Origin: Novosphingobium sp.
Lineage (GTDB): Bacteria > Pseudomonadota > Alphaproteobacteria > Sphingomonadales > Sphingomonadaceae
Reading direction: 5' to 3'
Assembly: GCF_019748365.1 (NCBI RefSeq)
Contig: NZ_JAIEPN010000180.1
Location: forward strand, 1-41,755
DNA length: 41,755 nucleotides
The position numbers and the translations under genes are program-made. Positions 1 to 9,623 of the stretch are shown here, in pieces (the first letter of the stretch is position 1; every line of letters starts with the position of its first letter). The notes beneath the pieces were generated by a model, which saw nothing but the letters and a program-made list of their open reading frames with translations, ran no database searches and was not told the DNA's origin.

Positions 1-947
<947 letters not shown>

Positions 948-951
<4 letters not shown>

Positions 952-1982
952 ACGGTTACCTCTTCGGCTGCGCGGATCGCGCGGGCGATGATATGGCGCG
1001 AGCGAGTGCCGCCCTCGTCGATGTTATAGGCAGCAAGCTTCAGGTCGGGGTTCGCCGCCAGCGCACGCTGCTGGGCTTCGAGGATCTCCTTGTCCTCGGC
1101 AAACACCACCCCTTGCTGCCGCTTCAATTGCGCGGTGATGCTGGGATCGGATGTATCGAAATTGCGCGCCATCCCCCAGAAATAGTGGTGGCTGGTCTCG
1201 GTTTCGGGCGTCATGAAATCGACCACCATGCCGCGCACCCCCTGATCGTGCTTTTCGAGCGTGGCCCCGGCGTCAACCGGCGCGACGCCGACGTCGATCA
1301 TGACCGCTGCGGGCATCACAAAACGGCATATCTGCCAGCGATCGACCTGCCCCGGCTGCTTCAGCGCCGTGCGCCAGAACGGCGGCGCATCGATGCCCGG
1401 AATCCAGCGCTCGACGATGACGTCCTGCCCGTCGACCCGCGTCCGGATCGGCGCTTCCATGATCTCCGGCTGCCCGATCGAGCCCGAATGGACATGCGTC
1501 TCGTGCGTGAGGTCCATCAGGTTGTCGATCATCAGCCGGTAGTCGCAGGCGACATGGTAGTAATCGCCATCGAATACCCAGCCCTCGGTCGAACAGGGCC
1601 AGAGATCGGGGATCAGCGCCGGATCGGCCTTCTCGCGATCACCGATCCACACCCAGACATAGCGATGCCGCTCGTGCGTGACGAAGGACTCTGCGCAAAT
1701 CCGCTTGTTCGGGGCATCGTTGCGCATGGGCATTTCGATGGCCACGCCGTCCGGCCCCAGCTTCAGCCCATGATACTTGCAGCGGATCGCATCGCCTTCG
1801 CGCAGCCCCATCGAAAGCGGCAGCAGGCGGTGCGGGCAGGCATCGCGCAGCGCCACCACGGTCCGGTCGAGCTTGCGGTAGAACATCATCGGCGTGCCGC
1901 AGATCGTGCGCGCCAGTGGAGCGCTCTCCACCTCGGCATCCCACGCCGCGACGTACCAGGCGTTCTGAAGCCAGGTGCTCAC
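948..1982 (-). CDS. VanA-like Rieske non-haem iron oxygenase, oxygenase component
   Basis: A 344-residue aromatic-ring oxygenase or O-demethylase of the vanillate monooxygenase (VanA) type. The N-terminus (NAWYVAAW) is typical of VanA. The Rieske [2Fe-2S] ligands are Cys49-x-His51 and Cys68-xx-His71. The mononuclear iron site is visible in DNLMDLTHETHVH (His160, His165). It sits between ligJ and ligA with 4-bp overlaps on both sides, so its product should be made together with the protocatechuate enzymes. A VanA-like role (vanillate to protocatechuate plus formaldehyde) would feed LigAB directly, but the true substrate cannot be read from sequence. Phthalate-type or other methoxylated acids are alternatives. 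The reductase partner (VanB) is not in the window. Confidence 0.85.
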
Positions 1983-3004
1983 AGCCCCCGGGCCTTCAAA
2001 TTGGCATCAAGGCGCGGATAGACGCGCCGGGCGTTGCCCTCAAAGATCGCGTGGCGCGCTTCGTCGGTGATATCGAGCGCATCGACATAACGCTTGGTGT
2101 CGTCGAAATAGTGCCCGGTGGTGGGGTCAATGCCGCGCACCGCGCCGACCATCTCGCTGCCGAACAGGATGTTCTTGGTCTCGATCACGTCGGCCAGCAG
2201 GTTGATCCCCGGCTGATGATAGACGCAGGTATCGAAGAACACGTTGTTCATCAGATGGCTCTGCAGGTCCGGCTTCTTGAGCATGTCCGCAAGGCCCCGA
2301 TAGCGCCCCCAGTGATAGGGCACCGCGCCGCCGCCATGCGGAATGATGAAGCGCAAGGTCGGAAACTTGCTGAACAGATCGCCTTCCAGCAGCTGCATGA
2401 ACGCGATGGTATCGGCCGCGATGTAATAGGCCCCCGTCGCGTGTTGCGCCGGATTGCACGATCCCGAAACGTGGATCATCGCGGGCACATCCAGCTCGAC
2501 CATCTTCTCGTAGAGCGGGAACCAGTACGGATCGGTCAGCGGCGGATGCTTGAAGAAGCCGCCGCCCGGATCGGGATTGAGATTGCAGCCGATGAAGCCG
2601 AGCTGCGTCACGCAGCGCTCCAGCTCGGCGATCGAGGAGGTCAGGTCCGCTTCGGGCGACTGCGGCAGCATGCATACGCCCGCAAAGGTCTCCGGATAGA
2701 GCCCCACCACCCGCGCGATCAGGTTGTTGCACGCCTGCGCCCAGGGCACGGCGACCGACTGGTCCCCCACATGCGGCGCCATCGCGCTGGCGCGGGGGGA
2801 GAAGATCGTCATGTCCGCCCCGCGTTCCTTGATCAGGCGCAGCTGGTTCGCCTCGATCGTGGCGCGGATCTCGTCGTCGGAGATATCCGGATAAGGCGGG
2901 CACGGCGTCCCCGCCTTGAAGGCCGCCTTCTGCGCCTCGCGCCATTCGTCGTGCGCGCGTGGCAGCACGGTGTAGTGGCCGTGGCAGTCGATGATCATCG
3001 TCAT
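1979..3004 (-). CDS. ligJ: 4-oxalomesaconate hydratase (amidohydrolase family)
   Basis: LigJ adds water to the 4-oxalomesaconate-derived intermediate to give 4-carboxy-4-hydroxy-2-oxoadipate, the LigK substrate. The 341-residue protein closely resembles SYK-6 LigJ along its length. It has the N-terminal metal motif DCHGHYT (His8, His10), FSPRASAMAPH, NLNPDPGGG, PAMIHVSGSCN, IPHGGGAVPYHWGR and the C-terminal EGNARRVYPRLDA. It belongs to the amidohydrolase superfamily (cog2159) with a zinc site. The start overlaps the stop of the upstream dehydrogenase gene by 4 bp, and its stop overlaps the Rieske gene start by 4 bp. A second in-frame ATG two codons downstream could be the real start. Confidence 0.93.
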   Translation of the reverse strand: MTMIIDCHGHYTVLPRAHDEWREAQKAAFKAGTPCPPYPDISDDEIRATIEANQLRLIKERGADMTIFSPRASAMAPHVGDQSVAVPWAQACNNLIARVVGLYPETFAGVCMLPQSPEADLTSSIAELERCVTQLGFIGCNLNPDPGGGFFKHPPLTDPYWFPLYEKMVELDVPAMIHVSGSCNPAQHATGAYYIAADTIAFMQLLEGDLFSKFPTLRFIIPHGGGAVPYHWGRYRGLADMLKKPDLQSHLMNNVFFDTCVYHQPGINLLADVIETKNILFGSEMVGAVRGIDPTTGHYFDDTKRYVDALDITDEARHAIFEGNARRVYPRLDANLKARGL

Positions 3005-3822
3005 TGCGCGGCTTCCCTTTCATCCGAAAACAGGTCGGCCCGTCCGGCCAGTTCGCGCTGGCGGCGCACGGTGCCGCTGGTCATCACCGGCTCCACGCCG
3101 AGCCCGATCAGCGTCTTGGCGCTCTCTTCCATCTCGGCCGCGCGGCGGGCCCCGTGCGTCGTCATGCGCTCGAGATTGTAGGCCGCACGTGCCGCCCAGC
3201 CTTGCGCCTTCTCGCTCGCATCGAGCGAGGCCAGAACCTCATCCGTGACACCCGCCGCATCCGCCGCCAGCATCATCTCCGCCGTCAGCGCCTCGATGCC
3301 CTTGACCATCACCGAGCGGATCATCTTGATCGCGCTGGCCCGGCCAACTTCGGCGCCGACGACGCGCACATTGGCGAATCCCGCGCCGCGCAGCGCCTCT
3401 GCCGCCGCGTCCGCCGCCGCACCGGAAACCAGCAGCGGCACATTCATCCGCGCGGGGTTCACCGGTGCCAGCACCGCCACATCCAGATAGCGCCCGCCCG
3501 CCGCCTCCACCGCCCGCGCCGCCGCGCGCTTGGTATCGGGTGCCACCGAGTTCATGTCGCACCACAGCGCGCCCGGCTTCAGCAGCGCGGCATAGTCCTT
3601 TGCAGCCGCCAGCGCCGCATCCGCCGTTACCAGCGAGAGCACCAGACCGGCATCGGCAAGCGCATCGTCCGCCGTGGCGCAAACCAGCACACCCGCCGCT
3701 TCCATCGCCGCGCGGCGCCCAGGCAGCACGTCATAGGCCGACGCACCGGCTTCCCAGCCGGCCGCCTCGGCAAAGGTCGATCCGGCCTCACCGAAGCCGA
3801 TCAAGGCGATGATGCTTTCCAT
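3001..3822 (-). CDS. NAD(P)-binding beta-hydroxyacid dehydrogenase-like protein (DUF1932 C-terminal domain)
   Basis: A 273-residue Rossmann dehydrogenase of the 6-phosphogluconate/3-hydroxyisobutyrate type. The dinucleotide motif IGFGEAG (Gly9, Gly11, Gly14) is followed by Asp31 at the end of the second strand, which favours NAD. Lys166 in SAIKM matches the catalytic lysine of the family. The C-terminal helical part (about 190-260) resembles DUF1932. The ATG at 3822 is chosen over one 14 codons upstream because an AGGAGG ribosome site stands 7-8 bases before it. It is the first gene of the ligJ-Rieske-ligA-ligB operon. It is not LigC, which belongs to the Gfo/Idh family, so its step in the pathway is unknown. 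A reductase or dehydrogenase acting on a pathway side product is an inference. Confidence 0.8.
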   Translation of the reverse strand: MESIIALIGFGEAGSTFAEAAGWEAGASAYDVLPGRRAAMEAAGVLVCATADDALADAGLVLSLVTADAALAAAKDYAALLKPGALWCDMNSVAPDTKRAAARAVEAAGGRYLDVAVLAPVNPARMNVPLLVSGAAADAAAEALRGAGFANVRVVGAEVGRASAIKMIRSVMVKGIEALTAEMMLAADAAGVTDEVLASLDASEKAQGWAARAAYNLERMTTHGARRAAEMEESAKTLIGLGVEPVMTSGTVRRQRELAGRADLFSDEREAAQ

Positions 3823-3857
3823 GCGCGCCCTCCTGCGGCGCGCAGCCGGGCCAAACA

Positions 3858-3890
3858 AATGCAATTCGCGCCAATCCCATAAGATTATGC
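3858..3890 (-). promoter_or_regulatory. Candidate LysR-regulator site before the DUF1932-ligJAB operon
   Basis: Read on the minus strand, this stretch is GCAT-N3-CTTATG, 13 bases, then TTGCATT. The same pattern with a 14-base middle precedes ligK at 5052-5085. It overlaps the last codons of the LysR gene and ends 36 bases before the operon ATG, where an activator site would be expected. SYK-6 LigR is known to control both the ligK and ligJ promoters. The equivalence here is inferred from shared sequence and position only. Confidence 0.5.
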
Positions 3891-5039
3891 GAAACCTGCA
3901 CCTGCCACTTCACGCAGCAGCGCCGCGAAGGCCGCCTGCGGTGCGGTCGGTCGCCAGCCTTCGCGCGTGGTGATGCCAATGCGCCGCAGCACCGGCGCTG
4001 GTGTTGGCAGGATCGCCAGCACCCCCGCTTCCAGTTCCACCGCCAGCTGTGCCGGGCTCAGCAGGGTCAGCGCGTCCGATCCCAGCAGCAATTGCCGCAC
4101 CGTCAGCACCGAACCGCACTCGATCCCCACCTCGGGCGGCTCGGCCCCCGCCGCGCGCATCATCGCCTCCCAATAGCGCCGCAGCGGCGTATCGCGCGCG
4201 GGCAGGATCCATGGGAAATCCGCCAGCCGCTGCCCCATCGGCTGCGCTTCGGCGAGCAGGGGATGCCCGGCGCGCATCACCAGCTGCGGGCTGTCCTCGA
4301 ACACCGGCTCCTGGTGCAAGTCCTCCAGCAGCGCCGCCTCACGCAAGGCGCCCAGCATCAGATCAATCTCGCCGTCGCGCAGCGGGCCTGCCAGTTCGGC
4401 ATGGCTCCCCTCGACCACCGCGATTCCCACACCCGGATGCGCGGCATGAAAGCGCAGGATCGTCTCGGGCAGCCAGCGCGCGCGGGAGAGCGGCATGGCT
4501 CCCACCACGATCCGCCCGGCTGCCTTGCCCTGCCACGCCGCCACTTCGGCGAGGCCACTGCGCAATTCCGCCATGGCAAGGCCAAACCCGCGCGCGCGCC
4601 GCTCGCCTTGCGGCGTCAGCAGGATCGAGCGCCCCCGCCGGTCGACCAGACGCTGCCCCAGCGCCACCGCCAGATCGGCCACCGCGCGGTGGAGCGAGGC
4701 CGCCGAAAGCCCTGTCGCCTCTGCCGCCCCGGCATAGGAACCGGCCCGCGCCAATGCCAGAAACGCGCGGACCTGCGTGCCCGTCACGCGCGGCGAACCG
4801 ATCTGCGCAATCGCCGCCTCCGCGCGCGGTGCCAGCAGATGCGCCGGCTCGGTCGGCGTCATCCCGCTCGCCCCGCGCTCGAACAAGGCGCAGCCCAGAT
4901 CCGCCTCAAGTCGCGCGATGGCCTGGGTCAGCGCGGGTTGGGTGAGGTTCACCGCCCGGGCCGCCCGTGTCACGCTGCCATGCCGCACCGTGGCAGCCAA
5001 CGCAGCGAAGTGGCGGATATTGTAAGCAGGCTCGGCCAT
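3885..5039 (-). CDS. LysR-type regulator with two N-terminal HTH segments, probable regulator of the lig genes
   Basis: A 384-residue LysR-family protein, about 80 residues longer than usual. Residues 7-65 form a typical LysR winged HTH (GSVTRAARAVNLTQPALTQA). Residues 87-146 form a second, clearly related one (GSYAGAAEATGLSAASLHRA, ending in RRGRSILLTPQGE). The effector-binding domain starts near 176 (GRIVVGAMPLSRARWLP). ATG 5039 is preferred over ATG 5045 because AAGGG lies 6 bases before it but directly abuts the upstream one. It stands between the two lig operons and is divergent from ligK, so it is probably the LigR-like activator responding to protocatechuate or gallate. The inducer is inferred, not seen. 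Confidence 0.88.
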   Translation of the reverse strand: MAEPAYNIRHFAALAATVRHGSVTRAARAVNLTQPALTQAIARLEADLGCALFERGASGMTPTEPAHLLAPRAEAAIAQIGSPRVTGTQVRAFLALARAGSYAGAAEATGLSAASLHRAVADLAVALGQRLVDRRGRSILLTPQGERRARGFGLAMAELRSGLAEVAAWQGKAAGRIVVGAMPLSRARWLPETILRFHAAHPGVGIAVVEGSHAELAGPLRDGEIDLMLGALREAALLEDLHQEPVFEDSPQLVMRAGHPLLAEAQPMGQRLADFPWILPARDTPLRRYWEAMMRAAGAEPPEVGIECGSVLTVRQLLLGSDALTLLSPAQLAVELEAGVLAILPTPAPVLRRIGITTREGWRPTAPQAAFAALLREVAGAGFA

Positions 5040-5051
5040 TCCCATCCCTTA

Positions 5052-5085
5052 GCATTTCCTTATGCCCTGCGCCAAACATTGCATT
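5052..5085 (+). promoter_or_regulatory. Candidate LysR-regulator site before ligK
   Basis: The element reads GCAT-N3-CTTATG, 14 bases, then TTGCATT on the plus strand. GCATTTCCTTATGC (5052-5065) is a small dyad, and a further GCAT half-site lies at 5081. It sits 7-13 bases from the LysR start and 60 bases before the ligK ATG, so it could serve both activation of ligKUI and autoregulation. A matching element lies at 3858-3890. The function is inferred. Confidence 0.5.
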
Positions 5086-5145
5086 GGCCCCGCACGCGCG
5101 CCGCGCCGATGGGAGACGCGCAAAGATTTGAACGGGAGCCAAGCC

Positions 5146-5820
5146 ATGTCGGGTATCGTCGTCCAGAACATCGAACGCGCCGATCCGGCGGTGATCGACG
5201 GCCTCGCCGCCTGCGGTGTCGCCACCGTCCACGAAGCGCAAGGGCGCACCGGGCTCCTCGCCAGCTACATGCGGCCGATCTATCGCGGCGCCCGCATCGC
5301 GGGCAGCGCGGTGACGATCAGTTCACCTCCGGGGGACAACTGGATGGTCCATGTCGCCATCGAGCAGCTCAAGGCCGGCGACATCATGCTGCTCGCCCCC
5401 ACCAGCCCTTGCGAAGACGGCTATTTCGGCGATCTCCTCGCCACCTCGGCCATCGCGCGTGGCTGCCGCGGCCTCATCATCGATGCGGGCGTGCGCGATG
5501 TGCGCGACCTGACCGAGATGCAGTTCCCCGTCTGGTCGAAGGCGATCTATGCGCAGGGCACGGTCAAGAACACGCTTGGCAGCGTCAACGTCCCCGTCGT
5601 CTGCGCCAACCAGTTCGTGAACCCCGGCGATGTGATCGTCGCCGATGATGACGGCGTCTGCATCGTCCCCCGCGCGAACGCCGAAGCGGTGCTCAAGGCC
5701 GCGCAGGCCCGCGAGGCGAACGAAGGCGAAAAGCGCGAAAAGCTCGCTGCCGGCGTCCTCGGCCTCGACATGTACAAGATGCGCGAACGGCTGGAGAAGG
5801 AAGGGCTGAAGTATGTCTGA
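5146..5820 (+). CDS. ligK: 4-carboxy-4-hydroxy-2-oxoadipate aldolase
   Basis: LigK is the class II, metal-dependent aldolase that splits 4-carboxy-4-hydroxy-2-oxoadipate into pyruvate and oxaloacetate, the last step of the pathway. The 224-residue protein has the HMG/CHA aldolase (RraA-like) fold signatures: [15 protein letters not shown] near the N-terminus, [14 protein letters not shown], and [14 protein letters not shown] with the Arg-Asp pair that binds substrate and metal. The ATG at 5146 is chosen because a GGGAG ribosome site precedes it and family proteins start here. An in-frame ATG at 5062 lies inside the control region. Its 3' end overlaps ligU by 8 bp. It is the first gene of the ligK-ligU-ligI unit, divergent from the LysR gene. 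Confidence 0.93.
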   Translation: MSGIVVQNIERADPAVIDGLAACGVATVHEAQGRTGLLASYMRPIYRGARIAGSAVTISSPPGDNWMVHVAIEQLKAGDIMLLAPTSPCEDGYFGDLLATSAIARGCRGLIIDAGVRDVRDLTEMQFPVWSKAIYAQGTVKNTLGSVNVPVVCANQFVNPGDVIVADDDGVCIVPRANAEAVLKAAQAREANEGEKREKLAAGVLGLDMYKMRERLEKEGLKYV

Positions 5821-6871
5821 TACAGGCATACGCTGCATGTGGATGCGCGGCGGCACATCCAAGGGCGGCTATTTCCTGAAGGACGACCTCCCGCAAGACA
5901 CCGCCGCGCGCGATGCCTTCCTTCTCGCCATGATGGGCAGCCCCGATCCCGTGCAGATCGACGGCATGGGCGGCGCCGATCCGCTCACCAGCAAGGTAGC
6001 CGTGGTCAGCAAGTCCACCCGCGAGGGGATCGACGTCGATTACCTGTTCCTGCAGGTCTTCGTTGATCAGGCCATCGTGACCGACGCGCAGAACTGCGGC
6101 AATATCCTCGCCGGGATCGGCCCCTTCGCGATCGAACGCGGCCTTGTCGCCCCCACCGGCGATGAAACCCGCGTCGCGATCTACATGGAAAACACCGGGC
6201 AAGTCGCCGTCGCCACCGTCTGCACCCCCGGGGGGACGGTGACCTATCAGGGCGACGCGAAGATCGACGGCGTCCCCGGCAGCCACGCGCCCGTACCTCT
6301 CGAATTCCGCGACACCGCCGGGTCCTCCTGCGGCGCTCTGCTGCCCACCGGCAATGCGGTCGATGTCGTCAACGGCGTCGCCGTCACGCTCATCGACAAC
6401 GGCATGCCCTGCGTGGTGATGAAGGCCGAAGATGTCGGGATCACCGGCTACGAGGACCGCGACTGGCTGGACAATGCGACCGACCTCAAGGCGAAGATCG
6501 AAGCCATCCGCCTGATTGTCGGCCCGATGATGAACCTTGGCGATGTGGCGGCCAAATCGGTCCCCAAGATGATGCTCGTCGCCCCGCCACGAAACGGCGG
6601 CGCGGTCACTGTGCGCAGCTTCATCCCGCACCGCGCCCATGCCACCATCGGCGTGCTCGGCGCAGTCAGCGTGGCCACCGCGTGCCTCATCCCCGGCTCC
6701 CCCGCCGCCGAAGTCGCTGCAATCCCCGAGGGCAGCCGCAAGCTCCTCTCGGTCGAGCACCCCACCGGCGAAATGAGCTGCGTCCTCGAAACCGATGAAG
6801 CCGGCGCAGTGGTTAGCGCTGCCCTCCTGCGCACCGCGCGCAAGCTGATGGACGGGGTGGTCTTTGGATAA
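5813..6871 (+). CDS. ligU: 4-oxalomesaconate delta-isomerase (PrpF family)
   Basis: LigU moves the double bond of (4E)-oxalomesaconate by a 1,3-allylic proton shift, giving the substrate for LigJ. The 352-residue protein has the PrpF/diaminopimelate-epimerase-like fold. Early motifs are [24 protein letters not shown] (Lys61) and [11 protein letters not shown] (Cys95). Lys61 and Cys95 correspond in order and spacing to Lys66 and Cys100 discussed for SYK-6 LigU. The start overlaps the ligK stop by 8 bp, implying translational coupling. A run of two palindromic repeats follows the stop, separating it from ligI. Gallate-pathway tautomerase GalD is a close relative; the ligK/ligI context favours LigU. 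Confidence 0.92.
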   Translation: MSDTGIRCMWMRGGTSKGGYFLKDDLPQDTAARDAFLLAMMGSPDPVQIDGMGGADPLTSKVAVVSKSTREGIDVDYLFLQVFVDQAIVTDAQNCGNILAGIGPFAIERGLVAPTGDETRVAIYMENTGQVAVATVCTPGGTVTYQGDAKIDGVPGSHAPVPLEFRDTAGSSCGALLPTGNAVDVVNGVAVTLIDNGMPCVVMKAEDVGITGYEDRDWLDNATDLKAKIEAIRLIVGPMMNLGDVAAKSVPKMMLVAPPRNGGAVTVRSFIPHRAHATIGVLGAVSVATACLIPGSPAAEVAAIPEGSRKLLSVEHPTGEMSCVLETDEAGAVVSAALLRTARKLMDGVVFG

Positions 6872-6882
6872 GGCCGGGAAAA

Positions 6883-6960
6883 CCCACCCCCACCCCCTCC
6901 CGCATGCGGGAGGGGAGCGAGACTTGGCGAACGCAGTGAGCCTAGTCGCAGCGGGGTGGG
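6883..6960. repeat. Palindromic extragenic (REP-like) element between ligU and ligI
   Basis: The outer arms CCCACCCC (6883-6890) and GGGGTGGG (6953-6960) are complementary. Inside is a perfect 22-bp palindrome at 6894-6915 (core CTCCCGCATGCGGGAG). The middle stretch GGCGAACGCAGTGAGCC also folds. From memory, this arrangement resembles dispersed extragenic repeats of sphingomonad genomes. No second copy is seen in the window. In mRNA it would form a branched hairpin shortly after the ligU stop. Confidence 0.7.
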
Positions 6961-6990
6961 CATGCGCGGCGTCAATTCCCTGCTCACTCT

Positions 6991-7080
6991 CCTTCGTCAT
7001 TCCCGCGAAGGCGGGAATCCAGAGCGGCAAGGTGCAGCGCATGGAACACTGGATCCCCGCCTTCGCGGGGATGACGAAGG
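6991..7080. repeat. Long inverted repeat (CATTCCCGCGAAGGCGGGAATCC-type extragenic element)
   Basis: The left arm 6991-7022 starts CCTTCGTCATTCCCGCGAAG. The right arm 7049-7080 is its near-perfect inverse, ending ATGACGAAGG; each arm carries its own CCCGC...GCGGG mini-hairpin. The core is a well-known family of dispersed palindromic repeats in many Proteobacteria. It ends 16 bases before the ligI start, so it may shield or attenuate ligI mRNA. Confidence 0.8.
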
Positions 7081-7084
7081 CTAG

Positions 7085-7981
<897 letters not shown>

Positions 7982-9508
7982 TCAGGCGAGCGGCGGCTTC
8001 CGGGTAAGGATGTCGCCGCTCACCGCCTCCCAAGCCGCCGCCGCCGCAAGGCAGGCCGCGTCCCCGTGCACCGGCGCGACGATCTGAAGGCCCATCGGAA
8101 GCCCCGCCGCGCCAAACCCCGCCGGCACCGCCACCGCCGGGCACCCGGCCAGAGTCACGAGGCAGGTCGCCATCTGCCACTCGTGATAGGTGCGCATCTC
8201 CCGCCCCGCGATCGCCTTGGGGTAGACCCAGTCCGCCGGAAACGGGAACAGCTGCGAGGTCGGCATGACCCAGTAATCATAGTGCTGCAGCAGCTTGTGC
8301 ACCGAGCGGCTCCACTGGCTGCGCACCACGCTCCACGCATTCACGTCGAAGGCGGAAAGGCCAAGGCCGCCTTCCACTTCCCACACCGCGGCCTCCTTCA
8401 GCAGCGCGCGCTTTGCCGGATCGCGGTAGTAGGCCAGCAGGTTGCCGCCCTGCTGCCAGTGCCGCAGCTTCACGAAAGCCTGCCACGCCTGCTCCACCGG
8501 GAAATCGGGCACGGCATCTTCCACCACCGCGCCCATCGCCTCGAACCGCGCGAGCGCCTTGCGGCAGGTCTCCAGCACGCCCGGCTCATAAGGCACCGCG
8601 CCGCCCAGATCGCCCGCCCAGCCGATGCGCTTGCCCTTCATCCCCTCCGGCCGGACGGCTCGAAACGCCGCGCCATCCCCTTCCAGCAACATGGGCTTGC
8701 GCAGATCATACCCCGCCTGCACCGAGAACAGCAGCGCAAGGTCCGCGACCGAGCGCGCCATCGGCCCCGCCACGCCCATCGAAACCAGCCAGTCGTCGGC
8801 ATTGTCATTGGGCACCCGGCCGATGCTGGGGCGCATGCCGAACACATTGTTCCACCCCGCCGGATTGCGCAGCGATCCGCCATAATCGCTGCCATCGGCA
8901 AGCGGCAGCAGATCGAGCGCCAGCGCCACCGCGCCGCCGCCGGTGCTGCCACCGGCAGACCGCGTCAGGTCCCACGGATTGCGCGTCGTCCCCCACACCG
9001 GATTGAAGGTGTGGCTGCCAAGTCCGAACTCGGGCGAATTGGTCTTGCCGACAAAGACCACACCGGCCCGCCGCAGCCGCTCCACCATCAGCCCGTCGGC
9101 TTTGGCGACCTGATCCTTGAAGATCGGCGAGCCCATCGTCCACGACAGCCCCGCGACCGCCGACAAGTCCTTCACCGCATGCGGCAGGCCATGCAGCGCA
9201 CCAAGCGCGCCGCCCGCCTTGACCGCCGCATCCGCCGCAGCTGCCCCGGCCATCAGGCCCGCCCGGTCCGGCATGCCGACAACCGCATTCACCGCCGGAT
9301 TGAGCCGCTCGATCCGGTCCAGAAACGCACCGGTCACTTCCGCCGAGGAAACCTGCCGCGCCGCGATCATCGCCGCCAGCCGGTGCGCCGGCAGCGCGGT
9401 GAGCGGCCCCGATGCCGCCGGCGCTGCCCGCGCCTCCGCCAGAATGGCAGCGGAAGCGGCGCCAAGCGCCAGTGCGGACCGCCGTGTCAGGCGCGGAGTT
9501 TCGATCAT
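7982..9508 (-). CDS. Tat-exported amidase (amidase signature family)
   Basis: A 508-residue amidase signature enzyme that hydrolyses a carboxylic amide or ester bond. The catalytic Ser-cisSer-Lys triad is visible: Lys113 in HAVKDL, Ser188 in AGGSTGGG, and Ser212 in DYGGSLRNPAG. The N-terminus has a twin-arginine signal (LTRRSALALGAASA, then an alanine-rich stretch ending near AEARA), so the folded enzyme is likely exported to the periplasm. The start at 9508 keeps the whole signal. It is convergent with ligI and outside the lig operons; no link to aromatic breakdown can be read from the sequence. The substrate is unknown. Confidence 0.88.
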   Translation of the reverse strand: MIETPRLTRRSALALGAASAAILAEARAAPAASGPLTALPAHRLAAMIAARQVSSAEVTGAFLDRIERLNPAVNAVVGMPDRAGLMAGAAAADAAVKAGGALGALHGLPHAVKDLSAVAGLSWTMGSPIFKDQVAKADGLMVERLRRAGVVFVGKTNSPEFGLGSHTFNPVWGTTRNPWDLTRSAGGSTGGGAVALALDLLPLADGSDYGGSLRNPAGWNNVFGMRPSIGRVPNDNADDWLVSMGVAGPMARSVADLALLFSVQAGYDLRKPMLLEGDGAAFRAVRPEGMKGKRIGWAGDLGGAVPYEPGVLETCRKALARFEAMGAVVEDAVPDFPVEQAWQAFVKLRHWQQGGNLLAYYRDPAKRALLKEAAVWEVEGGLGLSAFDVNAWSVVRSQWSRSVHKLLQHYDYWVMPTSQLFPFPADWVYPKAIAGREMRTYHEWQMATCLVTLAGCPAVAVPAGFGAAGLPMGLQIVAPVHGDAACLAAAAAWEAVSGDILTRKPPLA

Positions 9509-9623
9509 CCCGCCATCAAAGCGCGGCAGGGGATGCGTGGCAAGCGGTTGATGCCCCCTTCTTCGCTTGCTCTCGCCCCCGCCTGCCCGCTACCCTTGCT
9601 GCAACGCACCAACAGGAATTCCC

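Noticed and set aside
6883..7080. CRISPR array or insertion-sequence ends
   Set aside because: The elements are single palindromes of two different types, with no regular spacers, transposase or target duplication.
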